Assembly (NCBI GenBank): GCA_031398055.1 | Contig: JANNMS010000216.1 | Location: 47,666-111,665, forward strand | Direction: 5' to 3' | Length of the DNA stretch: 64,000 bases | DNA from: M3007 sp031398055 | GTDB taxonomy: Bacteria > Bacteroidota > Bacteroidia > Chitinophagales > Saprospiraceae | Shown here: positions 26,867 to 34,772 of the stretch, one piece after another | Layout: the number at the start of each line of letters is the position of its first letter | Numbering within the stretch: position 1 is the stretch's first letter | The notes under the pieces: generated by a model | Seen by the model: only the letters and a program-made list of their open reading frames with translations | What the model was told of the DNA's origin: nothing | Database searches by the model: none | Position numbers and translations under genes: made by a program

Positions 26867-27871
26867 TTATTGGTTTGAATTTTCATGTTCTTCTTCTTCC
26901 TGATCAATTTCTGCCTGCGTTTTATCTGGGCTGCCGATGGCGTGCGCACTTTGATTTTTCAAAATAATTTTGTTCGAAACGTAGGCAAAAATGCAGGCCG
27001 TCCAAAAAGAAAACACGGAATAAATCAGTGCAGGTTTGATCATTTCCTGATTTTGGAGCAGCGTCCCGGCAATCAAAAAAGCCAAAGTCGTATTTTGCAC
27101 GCCCGCTTCCATCGTCATCGTGATACGCGAGGGATGGGCAAAACCGTTCCATTTCATGACAAAATAGCCGAAAAACAAGCAACACGCATTTTGAACCAGC
27201 GCAATCGGCGTGATTATCCAAAAATCATGCATCGTCAAACCCGCACCGCCAGAATTTGGCCCGGCAAAAATTTTCACACAAAACACGATGAAAAGCAGAC
27301 CGAGCATGACGTATTTGGCAGGTTTCGAGATTTTTTCAGCAAAAACTGGATAATAACGCCTGACCAAAAGCCCAATCGTGGCCGGAACGATGGTGATAAA
27401 AAAGATGTGTTGGACGGTTTCCCAAAACGGCAGGTGCAAATCTGTCTCGCGCCCCATGAAAGTTTTGAGGCCGATATTGACAATTATTGGGATGGAAAAT
27501 AGCGTCAAAATACTGTTGACCGAAGTCAGGGAAAGGGAAAGTGCGACATTTCCTTTCCATAAATAAGTCAAAAATCCGGAAGTCGCGCCGCCCGGACTGG
27601 CCGAAAGAATGATAAGCCCCATTTTTATTTCCGCAGGAATCGGGGCGAGCAGCGCAAGGAAAAATGCAATGACTGGCAGCCCAAGCATTTGGGCAGAAAG
27701 CGCGGTGAAAAACGCACGCGGGCGACGGACAATATTGGCAAAATCTTTGGCAGTCAAAGACAAACCAATGCCAAACATTATCAAACCTAAAACGGTACTG
27801 ACCGCAATATCAACGTATTGTGTGGCTGCCAAAATTTTGTTGTTTATAGATATTTGATGAAAATCGGGCAA
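26867..27871 (-). CDS. Bile acid:sodium symporter (BASS) family transporter
   Basis: A 334-residue inner-membrane protein with about eight or nine helices and the BASS-family features FGIGLSLTAKDF, LSASPGGATSGFLTYLWKGN and the crossover region AGVQNTTLAFLIAGTLL. The family imports bile acids or other organic anions such as pantoate or keto acids with sodium; the substrate here is unknown. The C-terminal tail is acidic (QAEIDQEEEEHENSNQ). The start is uncertain: the first in-frame candidate is a TTG at 27871, but a TAAGTTTG promoter-like element overlaps it. A TTG at 27832, just before the first helix, is a reasonable alternative. lysS follows after 8 bp. Confidence 0.85.
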   Translation of the reverse strand: MPDFHQISINNKILAATQYVDIAVSTVLGLIMFGIGLSLTAKDFANIVRRPRAFFTALSAQMLGLPVIAFFLALLAPIPAEIKMGLIILSASPGGATSGFLTYLWKGNVALSLSLTSVNSILTLFSIPIIVNIGLKTFMGRETDLHLPFWETVQHIFFITIVPATIGLLVRRYYPVFAEKISKPAKYVMLGLLFIVFCVKIFAGPNSGGAGLTMHDFWIITPIALVQNACCLFFGYFVMKWNGFAHPSRITMTMEAGVQNTTLAFLIAGTLLQNQEMIKPALIYSVFSFWTACIFAYVSNKIILKNQSAHAIGSPDKTQAEIDQEEEEHENSNQ

Positions 27872-27927
27872 ACTTACATTGAAATTTTCGAGGCGTATCC
27901 TTTGAAAAGAAAGTTTGCCTACTTTTG
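27869..27927. promoter_or_regulatory. Divergent -7 elements between transporter and TPR gene
   Basis: The minus strand has TAAGTTTG (27876-27869) and the plus strand has TACTTTTG (27920-27927), both exact TAnnTTTG. The plus element has a TTTG at 27901-27904, spaced 15 bp, shorter than usual. The TPR gene's leader would then be about 120 nt. Confidence 0.45.
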
Positions 27928-28056
27928 CCCGCCTTTTTAAAGAAGGACTTTGGATTTTGGATTGGAGGACACAGGAATTTGAAAAAGGTTCGTCCGCAAA
28001 AGTTCAATTTCTACTCGACACATCAATTTTTTAAATCAATTTTTTCGATTCCAGAA

Positions 28057-28746
28057 ATGGCAAAGCGTAAAGTTTCACAACCAGAAGAAGTTGCAACTCC
28101 TGTTGCAGAGGCCGCTCCGACCGTGCATTATGGCAATTTTTTTGAGCATTATCAAACCCAAATCATGTACGTTGTCCTCGCCGGGGTGATTTTGTTTGGG
28201 GCATGGTATGCCTACAATAATTTCATGGTCGCGCCGAAACAAAAAGAAGCAATCAATGCTTCATGGCAGGCACAAATGATGTTCGAACGCGATTCTTTTC
28301 GCTCGGCTTTGGAAAATCCCGGCGGCGGTTTCGACGGTTTTTTGGCTTTGGCCGACAAATACAGCAGCACTGAGGCAGGTAATTCTGCAAATTATTACGC
28401 GGGTGTTTCGTACTTGCAATTGGGCGAATTTGACAACGCCATCAAATTTTTGGGCGATTTTGACCCGGCGGGCGACTTGCTTCCAATCATGAAATTCGGC
28501 GCGCTCGGCGATTGTTATTCCGAAAAAAAGGAGTACGACAAAGCCATTTCAAATTATGAAAAAGCAGTGGCTGCGGGCGACAATGAATTGTTGACGGCTT
28601 ATTACTTGAAAAAATTGGGCATGTTGAACGAGTACAACAACAACCCCGAGGCCGCCAAAAAAGCATACGAACGTATCAAAAAAGACTATCCGACTTCCCC
28701 TGATTCGAGGGATATTGAAAAATATATTTCCCGGACGTCGAAGTGA
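28057..28746 (+). CDS. Membrane-anchored TPR protein
   Basis: A 229-residue protein from the ATG at 28057 (MAKRKVSQPEE). The frame is open further upstream, but this start gives the compact form typical of Bacteroidota. A ~35-residue cytosolic lead is followed by one transmembrane helix (YVVLAGVILFGAWYAYNNF, about 38-56) and then a periplasmic TPR region (about 70-225). Repeats such as YYAGVSYLQLGEFDNAIKFL and GDCYSEKKEYDKAISNYEKA are visible, and a final helical pair ends YPTSPDSRDIEKYI. The topology resembles YfgM-type or coiled-coil/TPR scaffold proteins of the envelope. The function is not known; it probably binds other envelope proteins. It is monocistronic with its own terminator. Confidence 0.82.
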   Translation: MAKRKVSQPEEVATPVAEAAPTVHYGNFFEHYQTQIMYVVLAGVILFGAWYAYNNFMVAPKQKEAINASWQAQMMFERDSFRSALENPGGGFDGFLALADKYSSTEAGNSANYYAGVSYLQLGEFDNAIKFLGDFDPAGDLLPIMKFGALGDCYSEKKEYDKAISNYEKAVAAGDNELLTAYYLKKLGMLNEYNNNPEAAKKAYERIKKDYPTSPDSRDIEKYISRTSK

Positions 28747-28782
28747 TTTGAGACTTCATTTCTCAAAAAATAGGATTTTTCC

Positions 28783-28828
28783 AAAAAAAGCGAGTGCCAA
28801 TCAACCCGATTGACACTCGCTTTTTTTT
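28783..28828. terminator. Bidirectional terminator
   Basis: AGCGAGTG pairs with CACTCGCT with an inner CAATC/GATTG extension, flanked by seven A and eight T. It serves the TPR gene (plus) and the outer-membrane barrel gene (minus). Confidence 0.9.
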
Positions 28829-28845
28829 GTCGGAAAATTCAAAAC

Positions 28846-29460
28846 TCAATTTTTCGAATCCATTTTTGGCTTGCTCCGAAACCTGCCCCACGACCAACCA
28901 AATTTCAAAGTTGCCTGCCCAAACGCGCCCGACAAATCTTTGTCGTTCAAACCTGGCAAAGAACTGTCGGTTACAAAACGATAACCGCCCGACAAACCAA
29001 GATGAAACCAACGGAAAACATTGATTTCCACGCCCGCCGCCGGTTGCACCACAAAAACGCGGTCGCGGATTTTGTCGTTCACCAATTCGACGCGGCCGGG
29101 TGCCAAATCCAAACGGATTTCTGGGTGGATGGCTTTGTAATTTGAAAAACCGTAGCCCAATGTCAACCCATCGAAATTCATTTTGAAAGGTTGATTCGTT
29201 AGTTGGTTCCAGTCCACATTTTCCTCCAAATTGTAATGATTGAAGCCGACGAGCAAGGATTTTCCAAATTCGAGGCCGAAAAATCCGCCGTTCATGTAAC
29301 TGTTCGTGTTGCCAAAACGGGTAATCTGGTGGTTCGAGCCGCCCCAAATTCCGGAAAATCCGAAGCCGCGACGACCCAAAACGGTCTCTTCTTTTTGTGA
29401 AAAAGCGAGGGTGGAAAACAAGGTGAGCAGGGCAAAAAGCGCAATTCGTTTGATTTGCAT
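28846..29460 (-). CDS. Outer-membrane beta-barrel protein
   Basis: A 204-residue protein from the ATG at 29460, which begins a clear signal peptide (MQIKRIALFALLTLFSTLAFSQ). The frame upstream is open but lacks this feature at its N-terminus. The mature part alternates aromatic and polar residues in short strands (GGFFGLEFGKSLLVGF, GLTLGYGFSNYK, FHLGLSGGYRFV, ATLKFGWSWGRF), as expected of an eight-stranded or similar barrel in the OmpX/outer-membrane-beta-barrel class. No enzymatic residues were recognised. The chain ends in a short basic tail after the last strand rather than in a terminal aromatic residue. It is isolated, and its role in the envelope is unknown. Confidence 0.78.
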   Translation of the reverse strand: MQIKRIALFALLTLFSTLAFSQKEETVLGRRGFGFSGIWGGSNHQITRFGNTNSYMNGGFFGLEFGKSLLVGFNHYNLEENVDWNQLTNQPFKMNFDGLTLGYGFSNYKAIHPEIRLDLAPGRVELVNDKIRDRVFVVQPAAGVEINVFRWFHLGLSGGYRFVTDSSLPGLNDKDLSGAFGQATLKFGWSWGRFRSKPKMDSKN

Positions 29461-29591
29461 GACGTAAAATTTTAGAAGTTTAAAAATGTCTGGAAAAGAC
29501 GCTTCAATTTTTAAGCAGGTTACACCCACCAAAATTGAAATCTGACCAACGGACATTTTTCAAATGACGAAGTTGCGTTTTTTGACGATGT

Positions 29592-30824
29592 TTAAACTTT
29601 TTCTAACACCACCGCGTAGCCTTGCCCGACGCCGATGCACATCGTAGCCAACGCAAAACGCGCATTTTTTTTGTGCAATTCCAAAGCCGCCGAATGCAAA
29701 ATCCGTGCGCCCGACATGCCCAACGGATGGCCGAGGGCAATCGCGCCGCCGTTCGGATTGATTCGCGGGTCGTCGTCGGCGAGGTCGAGCGAGCGGGTGC
29801 AGGCCAAAACTTGGGCGGCAAATGCCTCGTTCAATTCCAAAATATCAATTTCTGAGAGTTTCAGTTTTGCTTTTTTCAAAGCCAATTTTGATGCCTCGAC
29901 CGGGCCGATGCCCATGATTCGCGGTTCGACGCCGACCACGCCGCTGCTGACGATTCGTGCAAGCGGTTTCAGGTCATATTTTTTCACGGCTTTTTCGCTG
30001 GCGACCAAAATTGCCGCCGCGCCATCGTTCAAACCGCTCGCATTTCCAGCCGTCACCGAGCCGTTTTCTTTTTTGAAAGCAGGTTTTAATTTTCCTAAAA
30101 TTTCGAGCGTCGTGGATGGTTTTAAAAATTCGTCGTGGGCGAAAATGATTGGGTCGCCTTCCCGCCCGGACAACCCGGTCGGACGGGTTTTTTGCGGCAG
30201 CGAAATGGGCAAAATTTCATCCAAAAAACGCCCGGAAAGTTGAGCCGCCGCGGCTTTTTGTTGGGACCAAAACGCAAATTTGTCCTGGTCGTCGCGGCTG
30301 ATTTTGAATTTTTCGGCGAGGTTTTCAGCCGTTTTTCCCATCGCCTCGGTGCCGTAAATTTCTTCCATTTTTGGATTGACAAACCGCCAACCAAAACTGC
30401 TGTCAAACATTTGGGCATCATTTCCGAAAGGTTTTGAAGATTTGGAAATGACCCACGGGCCTCGTGTCATATTTTCAACGCCGCCGGCAAAAAACAAATC
30501 GCCGTCGCCCGTTTGGATTGCCCGGTGGGCATGAACGACCGCCGACATTCCCGAAGCACAGAGCCGATTTACGGTTTCGCCGGGCACGGAAACGGGCAAT
30601 CCGGCCAACAAAAGTGCCATCCGAGCCACATTTCTGTTGTCTTCCCCGGCTTGGTTGGCGCAACCCAAAATCACGTCGGCGAACGCGGCGGGCGGGATTT
30701 GCGGGTATTTTTCCAATAAAAATTTGAGTGGGAGTGCCGCCAAATCGTCGGTGCGGATGCCGGAAAGTGAGCCGCCAAAACTGCCGATGGGCGTGCGGAT
30801 GCCGTCAATAATATAGGTGTGCAT
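29592..30824 (-). CDS. Thiolase, 3-oxoadipyl-CoA thiolase-like (PaaJ/PcaF subgroup)
   Basis: A 410-residue thiolase from the ATG at 30824 (MHTYIIDGIRTPIGSFGG). The catalytic set is complete: Cys89 in VNRLCASGMS, His366 in GHPLGMSGAR and Cys396 in MCIGVGQGYA. The CIGVGQG ending and GGVENMTRGPWVISK resemble the PaaJ/PcaF branch, which cleaves 3-oxoadipyl-CoA in aromatic-acid degradation. A general 3-ketoacyl-CoA thiolase is the alternative. It differs clearly from the acetyl-CoA acetyltransferase at 1859-3037. No other pca or paa genes are in the window, so the pathway is uncertain. A TACCTTCG element 37 bp upstream gives it a likely promoter of its own. Confidence 0.88.
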   Translation of the reverse strand: MHTYIIDGIRTPIGSFGGSLSGIRTDDLAALPLKFLLEKYPQIPPAAFADVILGCANQAGEDNRNVARMALLLAGLPVSVPGETVNRLCASGMSAVVHAHRAIQTGDGDLFFAGGVENMTRGPWVISKSSKPFGNDAQMFDSSFGWRFVNPKMEEIYGTEAMGKTAENLAEKFKISRDDQDKFAFWSQQKAAAAQLSGRFLDEILPISLPQKTRPTGLSGREGDPIIFAHDEFLKPSTTLEILGKLKPAFKKENGSVTAGNASGLNDGAAAILVASEKAVKKYDLKPLARIVSSGVVGVEPRIMGIGPVEASKLALKKAKLKLSEIDILELNEAFAAQVLACTRSLDLADDDPRINPNGGAIALGHPLGMSGARILHSAALELHKKNARFALATMCIGVGQGYAVVLEKV

Positions 30825-30860
30825 TTTTTTGTGGATTTGAAGATTCGGTGATTCGTCGGG

Positions 30861-30868
30861 CGAAGGTA
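30861..30868 (-). promoter_or_regulatory. -7 variant upstream of the second thiolase
   Basis: The minus strand reads TACCTTCGCCCG. The same TACCTTCGCCC string precedes the first thiolase and the acyl-CoA dehydrogenase gene. Confidence 0.4.
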
Positions 30869-30904
30869 ATTTTTTGCAAGTTCGCCTGCCGTTGTTGGTG
30901 TTTT

Positions 30905-30953
30905 GGCCAACAACTTTTTTCATTTGTTTTTATCAAAAAAAGTTGTTGTGGCC
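30905..30953. repeat. Imperfect hairpin between threonine aldolase and thiolase
   Basis: GGCCAACAACTTTTTT (30905-30920) faces AAAAAAAGTTGTTGTGGCC (30935-30953), with small bulges. There is no U run in the direction of transcription of the flanking genes, so it is more likely an attenuator or processing hairpin than a strong terminator. Confidence 0.5.
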
Positions 30954-31016
30954 TTTTCATTTTTCAATGATTTGCAATTTGAAAAAGCAATTTTTCCAGG
31001 CAAAACTGGGAAATTT

Positions 31017-32036
31017 TTAGGCTTTAAATTTTTCAAAAACGCCCGCCGCCGCCGCTGTCATTTTTTTCGAAATTTCAAGGTGTGTCACCAACCGGATACT
31101 TTGCCCGCCGAACGCGCTGGCCTTCACTTCATTATTTTTCAAGTATTCCAAAAACGCGGCGGGCGCAATTTTTTCATCCAAATTAAAAATGACGATGTTC
31201 GTTTGGACAGGCTGAATGCCCGTGATCCACTGCATTTTGGACAAAGTTTTGGCCAAAAAACGAGCATTTTCGTGATCGTCCCGCAGCCGTTCGATGTTGT
31301 TTTCGAGGGCAAAAATCCCGGCTGCCGCCAAATATCCGGCCTGTCGCATCCCCCCGCCGAAAACTTTCCGAACCCGCCGAGCCTCGCCGATAAAATCTTT
31401 TTTCCCAACCAAAACTGAACCGACCGGCGCGCCCAAACCTTTTGAAAGACAAATACTGATCGAGTCAAAATGCTGCCCAATTTCGCTCGTTTTGTCGCCC
31501 GTTTCGACCAGTGCATTAAAAATACGCGCCCCGTCAAGGTGCAATTTCAGGTTGTGTTTATGGCAAACGCCCTGTATTTTTTCAATATTTTCAATCGGGT
31601 AAATACTGCCCCCGCCTTTGTTGCAAGTGTTTTCGAGGACGACGAGCGAAGTGCGGGGCAGCCAATCGGCTCGTGGTTTGATGGCTTTTTCGACCAAATC
31701 TGCGGTCAAAATGCCGGTTGGCGTTTTCAACAAATTCACGCCAATTCCTGAATGGAAAGCATAACCAGCCACTTCATATTGAAAAATATGGCTCATTTCA
31801 TCACAAATCACCTCGTCGAGCGGTCGGGTGTGGCATTTCAGAGCGATTTGGTTGGTCATTGTGCCGGACGGGCAAAACAGGCCTGCCTCGTGGCCGAACA
31901 TTTCGGCGCATTTTTCTTCCAATTTTCGCACTGTCGGGTCTCCGCGAAAAACATCGTCGCCGACTTCCGCCGAAAACATGGCTTTCAACATCGGTGGAGT
32001 GGGGCGGGTGACGGTGTCCGAAAGTAAATTTATCAT
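31017..32036 (-). CDS. ltaE: Low-specificity L-threonine aldolase
   Basis: A cytosolic PLP enzyme that splits L-threonine or L-allo-threonine into glycine and acetaldehyde. The 339 residues show fold-type I features: LLSDTVTRPTPPM at the start, GDDVFRGDPTV, FCPSGTMTNQIA, LHLDGARIFNA and the PLP lysine K199 in ICLSKGLGAPVGS. The length and ends are normal. It lies 42 bp after the MacB-type ATPase gene, so it may be in the gatC-ABC-ltaE transcript, but the functions are unrelated. A hairpin lies between it and the thiolase. Confidence 0.93.
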   Translation of the reverse strand: MINLLSDTVTRPTPPMLKAMFSAEVGDDVFRGDPTVRKLEEKCAEMFGHEAGLFCPSGTMTNQIALKCHTRPLDEVICDEMSHIFQYEVAGYAFHSGIGVNLLKTPTGILTADLVEKAIKPRADWLPRTSLVVLENTCNKGGGSIYPIENIEKIQGVCHKHNLKLHLDGARIFNALVETGDKTSEIGQHFDSISICLSKGLGAPVGSVLVGKKDFIGEARRVRKVFGGGMRQAGYLAAAGIFALENNIERLRDDHENARFLAKTLSKMQWITGIQPVQTNIVIFNLDEKIAPAAFLEYLKNNEVKASAFGGQSIRLVTHLEISKKMTAAAAGVFEKFKA

Positions 32037-32078
32037 TTTAATTATTATAGCGTCAACCTCCCGGTTGTCGAATGTAAT

Positions 32079-32780
32079 TCAATCTAAAATTTTAGAAAAT
32101 TCTTGGTTTTCAACATCAGACTCCACTTTTCCATCCAACATTTTAACGATTCGGTGGGCGTGCGCGGCGATGTCTGCTTCGTGGGTCACGACAATAATCG
32201 TGTTGCCTTCGCGGTGCAATTTTTCAAAAAGCATCATGATTTCGTGGGAAGTTTTGGAATCCAAATTCCCGGTCGGTTCGTCGGCCAAAATGATTGCCGG
32301 GTTGTTGACGAGTGCCCGGGCAACTGCGACGCGCTGCCGTTGGCCGCCCGAAAGTTCGTTCGGTTTGTGTTCCATCCGGTCGCCGAGGCCGACAGATTTG
32401 AGTGCTTTTCGCGCTTTTTCCAATCGATCAGTTTTCGAAAAACCGGCATAAACCAGCGGCAAGGCCACGTTTTCGAGGGCAGAAAGTCGCGGCAGCAAAT
32501 TGAAAGTTTGGAAAATAAAACCGATTTGTTTGTTCCGAACCTCGGCCAATTCGCCGTCGTCCATCGAGCTAACGTTTGTGCCGTTGAGCCAATAATCGCC
32601 GTGCGTCGGCGAGTCGAGGCAGCCCAGCAAATTCATCAAAGTGGACTTGCCGGAACCCGACGGGCCCATCAAAGCCACGTATTCGTTTTTCTCAATTGTG
32701 AGGGAAACGTCCGCCAGTGCTTGGATTTTTTCAGCACCCATGACGTACGTTTTGTTCAGATTTTTAATGGAAATCAGCAT
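32079..32780 (-). CDS. ABC transporter ATP-binding protein, MacB/LolD type
   Basis: A 233-residue ATPase that would power a MacB/LolCDE/FtsX-type mechanotransmission permease, typically exporting peptides, drugs or lipoproteins. Walker A is GPSGSGKST (39-47), the Q-loop FQTFNLLPRLSALENV, the signature LSGGQRQR (143-150) and Walker B ILADEPTGNLDS (about 164-175); the His switch is VVTHEAD. The LLGCLDSPTHGDYWLNG segment is typical of this subgroup. The matching permease is not in the window. The ATG lies directly against the 7-bp repeat block; gatC is upstream and threonine aldolase downstream. Confidence 0.92.
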   Translation of the reverse strand: MLISIKNLNKTYVMGAEKIQALADVSLTIEKNEYVALMGPSGSGKSTLMNLLGCLDSPTHGDYWLNGTNVSSMDDGELAEVRNKQIGFIFQTFNLLPRLSALENVALPLVYAGFSKTDRLEKARKALKSVGLGDRMEHKPNELSGGQRQRVAVARALVNNPAIILADEPTGNLDSKTSHEIMMLFEKLHREGNTIIVVTHEADIAAHAHRIVKMLDGKVESDVENQEFSKILD

Positions 32781-32788
32781 TTTTTTTT

Positions 32789-32900
32789 AACTATGAACGA
32801 TGAACGATAAACGATAAACGATACACGATAAACTAGGAACGATGGCCATAAACTTTGAACGGGTAAAAAGTTCATCGTTTATAGTTCATCGTTCATAGTT
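32789..32900. repeat. Heptamer repeat block with 27-bp inverted arms
   Basis: A run of AACGATR-like heptamers starts 9 bp before the ABC-gene ATG. Arms 32789-32815 and 32874-32900 are complementary at 26 of 27 positions around a 58-bp spacer. The right arm encodes the last residues of GatC (TMNDEL) and its stop codon. Confidence 0.9.
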
Positions 32901-33181
32901 AAAAACTTATTGACTTGAAAAAATTTGCCGTCAGTTTCGGGCGCGTTTTGGAGTGCTTTTTCCCGGGAAATTTGGTTTTTCACCTCGTCTTCCCGAAAAA
33001 TATTTTCCTCGCCGCTGAGCCAAATGAGTGGTTCGACTCCCGTTGTGTCGAGTTCGTTGAGTTTGTCCACCATGCCGATAATTTTGGTCAGATCGTGGGC
33101 AAATTTTTCGCGCTCGGCCTCGTTGAGTTTCAGCCGCGCCAAATTTTCAAGCCGTGAAATAAATACAGTATCGAAAGTCAT
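32879..33181 (-). CDS. gatC: Asp-tRNA(Asn)/Glu-tRNA(Gln) amidotransferase subunit C
   Basis: GatC is the small scaffold subunit of GatCAB, which amidates mischarged Glu-tRNA(Gln) or Asp-tRNA(Asn). The 100-residue protein shows the family features: ISRLENLARLKLNEAEREKFAHDLTKI at the start, then VDKLNELDTTGVEPL and a conserved R.D.V (REDEVKNQISREKALQNAPE) leading to DGKFFQVNKFL. The last few residues, TMNDEL, come from the neighbouring repeat arm and are probably not functional. gatA and gatB are not in the window. The ATG at 33181 agrees with family length. It is first in the transcript, which continues into the ABC ATPase gene after 98 bp. Confidence 0.93.
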   Translation of the reverse strand: MTFDTVFISRLENLARLKLNEAEREKFAHDLTKIIGMVDKLNELDTTGVEPLIWLSGEENIFREDEVKNQISREKALQNAPETDGKFFQVNKFLTMNDEL

Positions 33182-33238
33182 AAAAAAAGAATGGATGATT
33201 GGTGAGTTTTTGCCCGTTCAAACAGGCCAGCAAGTCGG

Positions 33239-33322
33239 CGAAGGTAGATTTTGGGCTTTTGATTTTGGGCAAAAAATCCAAAGTCTGGTGTCCAAAATCC
33301 AATCTCCAAAATGCTACCTTCG
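33239..33322. promoter_or_regulatory. Divergent promoters of gatC and the nucleoside kinase
   Basis: CTACCTTCGCC occurs on both strands, at 33246-33239 (minus) and 33315-33322 (plus), as an inverted pair. The minus element has a TTTG at 33273-33270, spaced 23 bp. The rest of the 265-bp gap 33182-33446 contains no gene. Confidence 0.5.
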
Positions 33323-33407
33323 CCGCTCGCAAAAATAGGATTAACATTTTTCAAAAATCAGTTTGGGTCTGAAAGTTGATTTTTTCGCACCAAAACCAAG
33401 TTTTGGC

Positions 33408-33440
33408 GAACCGATCAACCAATCAACCGATAACCAATAT
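33408..33440 (+). repeat. AATCAACC/AACCAAT heptamer-like repeats before the kinase gene
   Basis: CGATCAACCAATCAACCGATAACCAATATC-type units end 7 bp before the ATG at 33447. The same units recur at 34690-34765, 37334-37370, 48219-48358 and 63349-63382. Confidence 0.6.
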
Positions 33441-33446
33441 CTAAAA

Positions 33447-34094
33447 ATGAGCGGAATTTTTCCATCTGACCGTCCTTTAATTAAACACGTTGCCATCGCC
33501 GGAAATATCGGTGCAGGCAAAACGACTTTGTGCGAAGCCCTCGGCAGGCATTTTGGCTGGCAAATCCATTACGAAGATGCCGAAAACAACCCGTATTTGT
33601 CCGATTTTTACATGGATATGAAACGGTGGTCGTTCAATTTGCAGGTCTATTTTTTGGCCAGCCGGTACCAACAAGTGGTGGGCATTCAGCGCGGCGACAA
33701 AACGGTCGTGCAAGACCGGACGATTTATGAAGATGCCTACATTTTCGCGCCGAACCTCGCGGACATGGGTTTGATGGAACGCCGCGATTTTGAAAATTAT
33801 AGCGGACTTTTCCAAACGATGGTCTCGCAGATCAAACCGCCCGACCTTTTGATTTATCTAAAAGCCAGCGTCCCGACCCTCGTCGAACACATCCAACAAC
33901 GTGGACGCGACTACGAAGGCAGCATCAGCCTCGAATATTTGAAACGCCTGAACGAACGCTACGACAACTGGATTTCTGGCTACAAAGCCGGTAAACTGTT
34001 GATTATCAACGCGGACGAGATAGATTTTTACAATCGAAAAGAAGATTTGGGACGTGTTTTGGAGATGGTGCAGTCGCAGTTTGGCTTGTTTTAA
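33447..34094 (+). CDS. Deoxynucleoside kinase
   Basis: A 215-residue cytosolic kinase of the deoxyadenosine/deoxycytidine kinase family that salvages deoxynucleosides. P-loop GNIGAGKT lies at 19-26. DRT (90-92, in VVQDRTIYEDA) matches the family's DRS/ERS catalytic and substrate motif. The lid-like LKASVPTLVEHIQQRGRDYE and the ending YLKRLNERYDNWI also fit. I chose the ATG at 33447 because it gives MSGIFPSDRPLIKHVAIAG, directly before the P-loop. Nucleoside preference cannot be read from sequence. It is followed after 79 bp by a conserved unknown gene. Confidence 0.92.
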   Translation: MSGIFPSDRPLIKHVAIAGNIGAGKTTLCEALGRHFGWQIHYEDAENNPYLSDFYMDMKRWSFNLQVYFLASRYQQVVGIQRGDKTVVQDRTIYEDAYIFAPNLADMGLMERRDFENYSGLFQTMVSQIKPPDLLIYLKASVPTLVEHIQQRGRDYEGSISLEYLKRLNERYDNWISGYKAGKLLIINADEIDFYNRKEDLGRVLEMVQSQFGLF

Positions 34095-34173
34095 AACGAG
34101 TCGATTAAGTTTAAACAGTTGATGTAGTGGATGTGTTTGTTTTTCAAATCCATCATTTTCAATCACATTTTTT

Positions 34174-34671
34174 ATGGAAATGCTTCCAAAAATTGCCGGG
34201 GAGTCCAATTTTTCACCCACCTCAAAAATTTGGGTTTACCCAATTTCGCGCCGTTTGACCGATGCGGAATCAGAATTTGTGGAAAACCAACTCCAAATTT
34301 TCTGCAAAAACTGGACGGCGCACAACCAAGAATTGCGGGCGATGGGCGAGGTTTTTGAAAATCGGCTCGTGATTTTGGCGGTTGATGAAAGTTTGGCAGG
34401 TGCTTCGGGCTGTTCAATTGATAAATCCGTCCATTTTTTGGAGCAACTCGGCGAACGGATTTCGGCAGATTTTTTTGATCGGATGACCTTTGGCTGGCTG
34501 GAAAATGAAACGGTAAAATTTGGCAACCTCGCCAGTTTTTCGGCTTTCGTTCGTTCAGAAAATTTCCAGCCCGACACGCCGATGCTTAATACTTTGGCCA
34601 AAAATCGGGCAGAAATTTTGGAGAAATTTTGGGTGCCGTTTTCTGAAAGTTGGCAGCAGCGATTGGTCTGA
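34174..34671 (+). CDS. Conserved Bacteroidota protein of unknown function (often mislabelled 'ABC transporter ATPase')
   Basis: A 165-residue soluble protein. It matches a small family widespread in Bacteroidota that databases often call 'ABC transporter ATPase', although it has no Walker A, Walker B or signature motif. Recognisable pieces are SKIWVYPISRRLTDAE, FCKNWTAHNQELRA, the strongly conserved GCSIDKSVHFLEQL and a C-terminal PFSESWQQRLV. The conserved Cys-Ser-Ile-Asp centre could be a binding or catalytic site, but this is not established. The start at 34174 is the first ATG; a second ATG two codons on is equally possible. It lies between the nucleoside kinase and an LTA-synthase-like gene, with modest spacing on the same strand. 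Confidence 0.85.
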   Translation: MEMLPKIAGESNFSPTSKIWVYPISRRLTDAESEFVENQLQIFCKNWTAHNQELRAMGEVFENRLVILAVDESLAGASGCSIDKSVHFLEQLGERISADFFDRMTFGWLENETVKFGNLASFSAFVRSENFQPDTPMLNTLAKNRAEILEKFWVPFSESWQQRLV

Positions 34672-34689
34672 TTTTGAAAGTTGATGGCG

Positions 34690-34765
34690 TTTATTTTGGT
34701 TGATAAAGTTGATAACTGCCTGATAATCAACCCATCAACCACCACCAAATAAACCCAATCAACCA
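34690..34765. repeat. Imperfect inverted TTGGTTGAT/ATCAACC repeat before the LTA-synthase-like gene
   Basis: TTTATTTTGGTTGATAAAG faces ATCAACC units and ends in CCAATCAACC immediately before the ATG at 34773. Same family as 33408-33440. Confidence 0.55.
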
Positions 34766-34772
34766 TAAAAAA

